NCBI GenBank assembly: GCA_964450865.1 | Contig: CAYVHB010000058.1 | Coordinates: 1 to 11,647, forward strand | DNA: 11,647 nucleotides | Source: CAYVHB01 sp964450865 | GTDB taxonomy: Bacteria > Bacillota > Clostridia > Saccharofermentanales > UBA5734 | Direction: 5' to 3' | Shown: one piece after another, positions 7,301 to 11,647 of the stretch | Layout of the letters: each line of letters opens with the position of its first letter | Numbering within the stretch: position 1 is the stretch's first letter | Notes under the pieces: generated by a model | Told to the model about the DNA's origin: nothing | Database searches by the model: none | What the model saw: the letters and a program-made list of their open reading frames with translations, nothing else | Position numbers and translations under genes: made by a program

Positions 7301-7435
7301 CCAGACGGTACTTATCCAGTTCTGGCTCAGGCCTTCTACGCCTGGTCGCCGGTCGGACAGGTCTATGAGTACCAAGCGGATCCGGTCACGATCCTGGGTG
7401 ACATGTATGATCGGGTAACCGTCGTCAGAAGGTAG
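4385..7435 (+). CDS. Secreted surface protein: thioester-like domain, four CARDB repeats
   Basis: This 1016-residue protein starts after AGGAGG (8-nt gap) with a Sec signal peptide (RFLLRTTLLVVIVATILTAM..IQA, cleavage near 32). Residues 50-230 resemble the thioester domain of Gram-positive adhesins: LYCLQY with Cys110, a NGFP segment and ATASAVRFW at 174-182. The Gln expected after Thr175 (TQxA motif) is Ala176, so the usual Cys-Gln thioester probably cannot form. Four CARDB-type Ig-like repeats begin with PDL at 362, 472, 586 and 697. Each ends in a variant of ESNEGNNS, about 112 residues apart. Residues 810-1016 form a Trp/Tyr-rich domain (WIPDGTYPVL..FYAWSPVGQ..YEY, then GDMYDRVTVV) shared by cell-surface proteins. 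No LPxTG anchor or C-terminal membrane segment is present. Adhesion is the likely role; the gene abuts a prepilin peptidase gene. Confidence 0.85.
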   Translation: MRPQSRFLLRTTLLVVIVATILTAMVVPIQAATGVIRTATGRLKRFAYTGSTTTIRTGGSYFRDAGTYSNSMLNADGMPQPSGTVGGNIHYVDRNNNGVLDYGTDTVLYCLQYRKASPSGQSYSTEAYDGASSANLVAKDARTLSGLIIILQNGFPVKSAAEMGLTDNDAAFYATASAVRFWLAQRERDLNLFPWHYNFLDLSRGVGSVAPLAGQEAVWNKAVQLRNLAVNNTGQRVSDITSTYVGSDTYRYDWFIYQYRVNLTNMSGGYQISSTSLPAGSVITGYTGNNGDVLNVHIPFSEANAGKAFALNVTGYDNAQPGSLEEYLPVSGSSYQAVAGFNLKTVSGSETATISGTTRAIPDLIVESITTDKASYESGETGTLSITVLNRGNGATGLNSSLWLSALGKGFTLGNLAAGQRATFSTTFAISGPYTANTTLTLDATADNGNAVIETNEGNNSNAVTLTVLGKPDLIVASLTSNKAIYEPGETITVSATVRNSSSIASGVFDLLLRSNRLGNLNLASWSSMTANASRTYIFSFTAPSNFTADTIVDLSLFADANLAVSEYREDNNLASMSLTVKAGRPDLNGSISTDKLLYEAGETVTATVTVRNTGFVAAGSFVLRLSPDGLAPQNRTIVALSAGASSTQTFTFIAPEGIKATALNINALIDADNTVVESNESNNSLNTIVTINAAKPDLTIIDDTITNYFTGKSVVIAARISNPSVQPVPAVTVRLTLTSTIAESDLINQSEIIPIPARSSNLAVFRIQLPETAGSYSINLQVDPANLILESNEGNNSRTKTISISAENRIAMPDPDSNSLEQNFIQNGQKLPLLSIPTSSAYHTWQEYRLEGGNYVLRNFWMRLSTTFTLSPDPRVAITGKPDVIESGFGLAATAATTVSTNYDHPEKLVGPQLIYTFYPETFYGLSPYARYADALTVSRGSLGDMSIGWQYPISPFSTVGSRLHYTPLWIPDGTYPVLAQAFYAWSPVGQVYEYQADPVTILGDMYDRVTVVRR

Positions 7436-7441
7436 GTAAAT

Positions 7442-7903
7442 ATGAATTTGAAACTGCTACTCGATATCTGGGGCGTCCTTGCGGGCGCCCTTTTACTTGC
7501 CGGCCTGGGCTGGGCCAGCGTCACTGATATTCGAAAACGCTTGATCCCAAATCAGGCAATTCTGGCCATGTTGTTGCTCGGAATATTGAACCTGGGCTTG
7601 GCTATCATTCTCGAACAAACTTGGCGGGTATATCCGGCTGGACTGCTGACCGCCTTGCCGTTTCTGGGTGCCTGGCTGCGCGGTTGGATGGGGGCCGGTG
7701 ATGTGAAGCTCATTCTGACCTGTGGCTTCTTTCTGGGCTTGCCAGCGAGCTTAGCCATGATCGCGTTGATGCTGGTCCTGCTGATCGTGATCGCGATTTA
7801 TCTGACTATTCGCCATCGGTCGATGAAGACAAAAATCCCACTCGGACCAGTGATTGCTACAGCTTGTACCTGCGTCATCATCGTCAATCTGATCGGCATC
7901 TGA
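7442..7903 (+). CDS. Type IV prepilin peptidase, A24 (TadV/CpaA-like)
   Basis: This is a 153-residue integral membrane aspartic protease of the short type that lacks the N-terminal methylase domain of PilD. Both catalytic Asp motifs are visible: TDIRKRLIPN (Asp29) just after the first membrane segment, and the family signature GAGDVKL (Asp87). The remaining segments (about 10-26, 40-58, 65-80, 92-122, 136-152) are strongly hydrophobic. Such enzymes cut class III signal peptides of Tad-type and related pilins. The ATG is 6 nt after the surface-protein stop, and its ribosome binding site (AAGGTAGG) overlaps that stop, which suggests translational coupling. No prepilin is encoded in the window; the pilus genes may lie further along the element. 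Confidence 0.88.
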   Translation: MNLKLLLDIWGVLAGALLLAGLGWASVTDIRKRLIPNQAILAMLLLGILNLGLAIILEQTWRVYPAGLLTALPFLGAWLRGWMGAGDVKLILTCGFFLGLPASLAMIALMLVLLIVIAIYLTIRHRSMKTKIPLGPVIATACTCVIIVNLIGI

Positions 7904-7918
7904 TAGAGAGGATATTCT

Positions 7919-8455
7919 ATGAGCTTAATACCCAATTATGACCTGTTTGATCGGCAGCATGCACTGCGAGTGGCCGATTTGACATATGACATTGCCCTGC
8001 AATCTGGATTATCGGAACGACTGGCGTTGTGCTACAAGAAAGCGGGCTACCTGCATGATTACGGCAAGATTTTCCTGCCGGCCGAATTGATTAACAAGCA
8101 AGGACCACTGACAGACGCTGAATATGAGATTGTCCAATACCACATTTCAACCGGTTTTGATGCGCTGGCCCGAACACGGATCCGAGGTCATTCCATCTGC
8201 GCTGACGTCGCGCTATTTCACCATGAGCGACTGAATGGCAGCGGGTATATTGGACTGCAGCGAAATGCCATTTGCACCGCATCCCGGATCGTAGCGATCG
8301 CGGATGTATTTGATGCCATGACGCATGACCGGCCATACAAAAAGGCCAAATCGCAAGATGAAGCATTAGCTTATTTCAATCGATATGCCGGCTTTCTTTT
8401 CGACGAAAGCTACGTTCAAGCCTTGAACGGACTTTGCCGCACCCGAAATAGCTAA
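7919..8455 (+). CDS. HD-GYP-like phosphodiesterase domain protein
   Basis: This 178-residue stand-alone metal-dependent phosphohydrolase follows AGAGAGGA with a 6-nt gap. Metal ligands of the HD-GYP type are in order: His14, HDYGK (His46, Asp47, Lys50), His75, His91, HHE (His101, His102) and Asp129 in IADVFDAMTHDRPY. The GYP signature reads GSGYI (GYP to GYI), and the Glu found four residues before the first His in trinuclear HD-GYP enzymes is Phe10. It is therefore probably a dinuclear variant. Family members hydrolyse cyclic di-GMP or related dinucleotides, usually fused to receiver or sensor domains, none of which is present here. Its place between a prepilin peptidase and an ICE-type gene suggests a link to surface attachment or transfer, which is inference. 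Confidence 0.8.
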   Translation: MSLIPNYDLFDRQHALRVADLTYDIALQSGLSERLALCYKKAGYLHDYGKIFLPAELINKQGPLTDAEYEIVQYHISTGFDALARTRIRGHSICADVALFHHERLNGSGYIGLQRNAICTASRIVAIADVFDAMTHDRPYKKAKSQDEALAYFNRYAGFLFDESYVQALNGLCRTRNS

Positions 8456-8490
8456 CCTCTTACTGAATAATTATTTGAAGGGAGAATCCA

Positions 8491-9243
8491 ATGAGCACTC
8501 ACGAGGAACCAACATTTGAACTGGCAGTCCTTTTTGGTAAACCTGTACTTTTCTCTGATGAACACATTGAACCATCAGAAGCACTTCAGAATCTTTATCT
8601 TTACGAGATACGACATGCAAAGGGCAATCCTTCCAAACCACAATGGCTCGAAGAGCACACTTCAGCCGACTTTTTTGGAACAATCATGAGCAAGGAACCG
8701 ATCGAAATTATGCGTGGGCGACTGCTGAATGAAAGTCAGTCTTCAACATTCGCATTTCGACCTATTGAAGATGGTGATTTTCGTATCGATGATTATGCGA
8801 TGGCCACCACCCAGCAATACCTGGCAGGTGAATATGAGCTGACGCCTGAGCCTGAAGCCAATATTCGGGTCCTCATCGTTGAGCCATGGGAGTTGCCCCG
8901 CGAGGCCGTTATTCCTAATACGCTGCAAGCCAAGCAGGAGATCGTCGAAGGTTTGATTGAGGCTGTTTACCCATTTGAGGATACGGTTGCGCTCGTCTGT
9001 AATGACGAGGGTAAGCTGATCGGATTGCCGCTTAATCGCCGCGTGGGCAGCGATATCATCGCTGGAACGTTCATCATTTGTGGTCTGGACGATCGAAACT
9101 CCAGTTTTGCTTCACTCACTGATGAACAGGTCAAACGCTACCAGGAAATGTTTAAAACGATCGAGATCTATTTGCCGAGAGGCGCTATCCCGGTCGCTGA
9201 ATCCTGGCATAAGGGCAAGAAGAAGGATATCCCTCAACGCTGA
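8491..9243 (+). CDS. DUF3846 domain protein of conjugative elements
   Basis: This 250-residue soluble protein follows AAGGGAG with a 6-nt gap. The C-terminal half (about 124-225) matches the DUF3846 pattern: IRVLIVEPWELPREAVI, then VALVCNDEGKLIGLPLNR, then DIIAGTFIICGLD..SFASLTDEQVKRYQEMF. The N-terminal part has LYLYEIRHA (36-44) and FFGTIMSKEPIEI (61-73), then RIDDY (98-102). This resembles the small polyvalent-protein-associated (LPD28-type) module that often accompanies DUF3846 in Firmicutes ICEs. The molecular function of DUF3846 is not established. It is the last plus-strand gene before a convergent A+T-rich operon, and it is a good marker that this part of the window is conjugative-element backbone. 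Confidence 0.82.
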   Translation: MSTHEEPTFELAVLFGKPVLFSDEHIEPSEALQNLYLYEIRHAKGNPSKPQWLEEHTSADFFGTIMSKEPIEIMRGRLLNESQSSTFAFRPIEDGDFRIDDYAMATTQQYLAGEYELTPEPEANIRVLIVEPWELPREAVIPNTLQAKQEIVEGLIEAVYPFEDTVALVCNDEGKLIGLPLNRRVGSDIIAGTFIICGLDDRNSSFASLTDEQVKRYQEMFKTIEIYLPRGAIPVAESWHKGKKKDIPQR

Positions 9244-9258
9244 ATTTTATCGTGTTTG

Positions 9259-9267
9259 TGATATAAT
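9259..9267 (+). promoter_or_regulatory. Perfect extended -10 in the convergent gap
   Basis: TG-A-TATAAT (9259-9267) is a consensus extended -10 reading rightwards, 16-24 nt after the DUF3846 stop. No good -35 box is visible. The only thing downstream on this strand is the antisense of the minus-strand gene ending at 9279. It may be a leftover promoter of a backbone gene displaced by the cargo, or an antisense promoter. Confidence 0.4.
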
Positions 9268-9278
9268 TTCGATTTCCA

Positions 9279-10091
9279 TTACGATAGAAGAGGTCCTAGA
9301 TATTCACAAATTTTACGTATCCCTTCAACGGCTGCTATAAATGCAGGAATATCAAGAGCTATTCTTCTTAAAGTGCCAGTTAAAGCCTTAAGAACACTTT
9401 TCTTTGGTTTTTCGGTTTCCAATTCAGCTTGTATTCCAGACAATGCATCTTCAATCTGTTCTTTGATTTCAATCTCAATCGCGTCATATTTTATATTGTC
9501 TCTTAAATTTTGGATTGACTCAAAAATTTCTTTGTAAATTTCACTATTGTTCTGAGATGCCGTTACTGATCCGTAATCGTTAGCTATGTTTACTTGCGCA
9601 TGGCCCCCGTTGACGGTTATCGAAAATTTATTATTCTCATCGTAACCCATGTCGGTTGCTATATCCAATAGGTATTGATCGATGTGGTTGACGAAGGGAA
9701 GTACTAGCACTTCACCAAAACACTTAATCATATCTTGAAATTTATTGGATGTAGTATAGTAGGAACCTAGTGTCCATACCTGGAAATCGGGATGTTCCGC
9801 AATATACTGAAGCATTTGATAAATGTTACTTACTTCTTCATCGACAGTCAGACCAGTCGATATTCCTGTATCGTCATGCTCGCTGGATAAATTAAGCATT
9901 TCCTGTTCTATTTTATCGTTAGCCACTAATACACTTCTAATGTAGTCAATTATAATGGGCGTTTGATCTATTTGTCGTACAAACATAGTAATGAGAGAAT
10001 TAATCTCCTCAAAATGAGCGTTAATCACACGCGAAGCAGTTGATCTGAATTTGCGACTTATTTTTTTTAGTTCCTTCTTATCAATTTCCAT
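9279..10091 (-). CDS. Unknown 270-aa protein, candidate effector of a two-gene cargo operon
   Basis: I do not recognise this family with confidence. ATG 10091 is chosen over an upstream start at 10181 because a GGGGAGG-type site lies 6 nt before it and it overlaps the end of the zinc-ribbon gene. Residues 1-70 are helical and basic at the start (KKELKKISRKFRSTASR). Around 85-148 lies a second helical part with WTLGSYYTTSNKF. At 158-182 there is a strand-like stretch rich in Gly, Asn and Gln (NGGHAQVNIANDYGSVTASQ), which breaks two long helical regions. The end (239-269) is amphipathic to hydrophobic (LRRIALDIPAFIAAVEGI). Similar GxxAQxNIAxDxGxxxAxQN stretches occur, as I recall, in bacterial Abi-like or defence-associated proteins; that link is inference. 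The gene is more A+T-rich than the backbone, a sign of transfer. Confidence 0.75.
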   Translation of the reverse strand: MEIDKKELKKISRKFRSTASRVINAHFEEINSLITMFVRQIDQTPIIIDYIRSVLVANDKIEQEMLNLSSEHDDTGISTGLTVDEEVSNIYQMLQYIAEHPDFQVWTLGSYYTTSNKFQDMIKCFGEVLVLPFVNHIDQYLLDIATDMGYDENNKFSITVNGGHAQVNIANDYGSVTASQNNSEIYKEIFESIQNLRDNIKYDAIEIEIKEQIEDALSGIQAELETEKPKKSVLKALTGTLRRIALDIPAFIAAVEGIRKICEYLGPLLS

Positions 10092-10235
10092 CGTTTGCCT
10101 CCCCGCAAAAAGGACAGTAACATCCCGAAAATGACAGACTGGGGCTGATCTTAGCACTCTTGTGACAACACTCAAAATCAAAAATATCGAGATTTTCGAC
10201 TTTTGATTGTAATGGGTCAGTAGGTTCTTTCTCTA

Positions 10236-10254
10236 GAGGGTGTTTGCAAAATGT
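10236..10254 (+). repeat. IS left terminal inverted repeat
   Basis: The 19 bp GAGGGTGTTTGCAAAATGT match the complement of 11077-11095 without mismatch. The flanking TA at 10234-10235 is the target duplication. Confidence 0.93.
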
Positions 10255-10313
10255 AAAGAACTGACAAACTGACGGAAACATGCAACAAGAATGAATCTGA
10301 CATACTGATAAGT

Positions 10314-11077
10314 ATGATTAAGCGACATGAGATAACAGATGAACAATGGGACAGAATCAAAGACTTGGTGCCACCGGAGCGTGCAGGCGGAAAAGGACGC
10401 CCAGCTAAGGATAACCGGATGATGATCAATGCGATCCTCTGGATTGTTAAAACAGGAGCACCCTGGCGAGATTTACCGGAGCGGTTTGGCTCGTGGAACA
10501 GCGTATACAGCCGATATTCGCGGTGGACAAAACGCGGTATCTGGGAAAAGGTCTTTTTGGAACTGGCAAAAGACCAGGATAATGAAGAGTATATGATCGA
10601 TGGTTCGTATGTCCGGGTGCACCAGCATGGCTCGGGTGGAAAAGGGGGCGAGAAAAACAAGGAATTGGTCGTTCTCGAGGTGGATATACCACGAAGATCC
10701 ATGCCGTAGTCGATGCTTTGGGCAATCCGATCAAGATTTATCTGACGGGCGGGCAGGTCAGTGATTATACGCCAGCCAGAGATCTGATCACCCTGTTCGA
10801 CATGGAGAACAGCTATGTGCTCGCAGATAAAGGATATGACAGCAAGGAATTTGTCGATGCGATCAGAGAAAAGGGAGGTTTCCCAGTCGTTCCCAGTCGC
10901 AAGAATGCCAAACAGCCCCGAGCGTATGACAAGTGCTTGTACAAAGACCGGCATCTGGTTGAAAACTTCTTTCTCAAGCTCAAGAACAACCGACGTATTG
11001 CTACTCGTTTTGAAAAGAACTTGTCCAACTTTCTCGGCATGATTCATCTTGCTTGCATCCTCATTTGGCTATTATGA
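10314..11077 (+). CDS. IS427-type DDE transposase, two frames joined by -1 frameshift
   Basis: ORF A (10314-10709, 131 aa) starts MIKRHEITDEQWDRI and has the usual insertion-element domain (GRPAKDNRMMINAILWIVKT, GAPWRDLPERFG). It carries the first catalytic Asp in YMIDGSYVRVHQH. ORF B lies in the -1 frame and ends at 11075-11077. Read from the shift it gives KQGIGRSRGGYTTKIHAVVD, the second Asp in LADKGYDSKEF and the Glu in RHLVENFFLKLK. The overlap contains GAG AAA AAC (10650-10658), where a -1 slip joins the frames exactly. Programmed -1 frameshifting is common in this subgroup, so I regard the transposase as probably functional, although a plain frameshift mutation cannot be excluded. The stop overlaps the right inverted repeat. 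Confidence 0.88.
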
Positions 11078-11095
11078 CATTTTGCAAACACCCTC
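11077..11095 (-). repeat. IS right terminal inverted repeat
   Basis: This is the perfect complement of the left end. Its first base is also the last base of the transposase stop codon. TA at 11096-11097 completes the target duplication. Confidence 0.93.
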
Positions 11096-11433
11096 TAGCG
11101 CTTTACTTTTCTCAAATCTTATATGTTTCCCTTTAAGATTTTTCTCAAGATCCTTCACGGCGTGGTTAATGATATCTGCTGCATGATTCTTAATTGTTCG
11201 CATTCCAAGTTCGATAACTTCTTCTGTTAGGTAATTTTCTGATACTAAACCACAATTTGGACACCATATTTGAATTTGTGAATCATCTTCGATATCTGAA
11301 ACAGTCAATTTGAAATATTCACCACAAAGCGAACATTGCAACAGTATGAAGCCGTCTGGATCGGCAGGAATCGAAATCTGAAAATTGGCTGTGTCATCCA
11401 TGAAAATACACCCTCATTTTTTCGACTACCAAA

Positions 11434-11442
11434 ATTATAACA
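11434..11442 (-). promoter_or_regulatory. Extended -10 promoter of the zinc-ribbon operon
   Basis: On the minus strand TG-T-TATAAT (11442 to 11434) is a consensus extended -10. It lies about 33 nt before the zinc-ribbon ATG at 11401, and GAGGGTG (11415-11409) is between them. No strong -35 is visible upstream, as is common with extended -10 promoters. The surrounding 11402-11510 is very A+T-rich. Confidence 0.6.
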
Positions 11443-11514
11443 TATGAAGATTTACTATTTTTATAATTATTTCAAGGTATTTGTTTTACAAGTACTGATA
11501 ACTGCTTAACGGAG

Positions 11515-11598
11515 GTGATCTTCATCGTATCCAGACAAACAATTCAACAGGCCAAGCAAATGGATCTGCTGACCTATTTACAGCGATATGAACCGTAA
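11515..11598 (+). pseudogene. N-terminal fragment of a DUF3991/toprim-type gene
   Basis: After GGAGG (11511-11515) the frame reads IVSRQTIQQAKQMDLLTYLQRYEP and then stops at 11596-11598. The pattern of a short lead, AKQMDLLTYLQRYEP is what I would expect at the N-terminus of DUF3991/toprim primase-like proteins of Firmicute ICEs, where a few hundred residues should follow. Where an ATG would be expected there is ATC (11524-11526). GTG 11515 is in frame but overlaps the ribosome binding site. Missing start plus early stop suggest a decayed remnant. The rest, to 11647, is not recognisable and is cut by the window edge. Confidence 0.5.
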
Positions 11599-11647
11599 GC
11601 GTAAAGACGGCCACACACTGACAGGATAGCGCAGTTGGAATATCATT

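Larger units (their letters stand above)
10236..11095 (+). mobile_element. IS5-family (IS427-type) insertion sequence
   Basis: The element is 860 bp with 19-bp perfect terminal inverted repeats, GAGGGTGTTTGCAAAATGT at 10236-10254 and its complement at 11077-11095. A TA target duplication (10234-10235 and 11096-11097) lies inside an original CTAG, the target preferred by this subgroup. It holds one transposase in two overlapping frames. It is inserted in the zinc-ribbon gene in the opposite orientation. The perfect ends and exact target duplication indicate a fairly recent insertion. Confidence 0.93.
10081..11401 (-). pseudogene. Double zinc-ribbon protein gene split by an IS
   Basis: The 5' part is 11401-11096 and the 3' part 10233-10081, with the IS and its duplicated TA between them. 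Removing 10236-11095 and one TA joins ...RFEKSKA-LEKEPTD... without loss of frame, giving a 152-residue protein. It has CSLC (Cys23, Cys26) with WCPNC (Cys47, Cys50), a classic zinc ribbon. A helical linker (57-95) follows, then a second cluster ECCH (Cys124, Cys125, His126) with GCYCPFCG (Cys140, Cys142, Cys145). The ATG follows GAGGGTG with a 7-nt gap. The restored stop overlaps the 270-aa gene by 11 nt (ATGGAAATTGA), so the pair was translationally coupled. As it stands, the reading frame ends inside the IS after 109 residues (stop at 11072), losing the second cluster. Role unknown; nucleic-acid or partner binding is plausible. Confidence 0.85.

Noticed and set aside
10092..10181. Upstream start for the 270-aa protein, giving 300 residues
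   Set aside because: The extra 30 residues coincide with the zinc-ribbon 3' coding sequence in another frame and lack a ribosome binding site; ATG 10091 has GGGGAGG at good distance.
10217..11047. 276-residue minus-strand reading frame over the IS
   Set aside because: It lies entirely opposite the transposase frames, whose DDE motifs and terminal repeats explain the region; its sequence is Ser/Pro-rich with no recognisable domain.
480..11647. CRISPR array or riboswitch
   Set aside because: There are no regularly spaced direct repeats with unique spacers and no leader fold that I could match to a known riboswitch class; the only longer repeats are protein-level CARDB units and the IS ends.

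Overview
The window looks like a low-to-moderate G+C Gram-positive chromosome, probably of a Clostridia-type Firmicute. Strong GGAGG-type ribosome binding sites precede nearly every gene. There is a BlaI/BlaR1-type pair, and a secreted thioester-like/CARDB surface protein. DUF3846 and DUF3991-like sequences are typical of integrative and conjugative elements (ICEs) of Firmicutes. The species cannot be named from the sequence.

Left part (1-750): a strong promoter drives a 3'-truncated tRNA-Ser-like remnant and then an intact tRNA-Ser(GGA), followed by a textbook terminator. Four TGTTGCC repeats lie just beyond the tRNA, which fits the edge of an element integrated at a tRNA gene, but no integrase is in the window. 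Region 752-1273 holds one small unknown helical protein and a candidate terminator.

Regulatory module (1376-4364): a promoter carrying two BlaI/CopY-type operators is followed by a BlaI-family repressor and a BlaR1/M56 membrane metalloprotease. The protease has an unusual extracellular domain in place of the penicillin sensor. A secreted or membrane-anchored protein of unknown function comes next, its reading frame broken near the 3' end, and a terminator closes the module.

Surface/conjugation-like operon (4385-9243, more G+C-rich): a 1016-residue secreted protein (thioester-domain-like N-terminus, four CARDB repeats, unique C-terminal domain), a stand-alone prepilin peptidase, a small HD-GYP-like phosphodiesterase and a DUF3846 protein. 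Spacings are short and all genes point the same way. The backbone seems to resume at 11511 with a decayed N-terminal fragment of a DUF3991-type primase-like gene.

Cargo (9279-11401, minus strand, visibly A+T-richer): a two-gene operon between the DUF3846 gene and the DUF3991-like fragment. The first gene encodes a 152-residue double zinc-ribbon protein and overlaps by 11 nt a 270-residue unknown protein with an unusual Asn/Gly-rich motif. An 860-bp IS5-family (IS427-type) insertion sequence sits inside the zinc-ribbon gene. Removing it with one copy of its TA target duplication restores the frame exactly. This operon, possibly a defence or stress system, is the best candidate for something undescribed.
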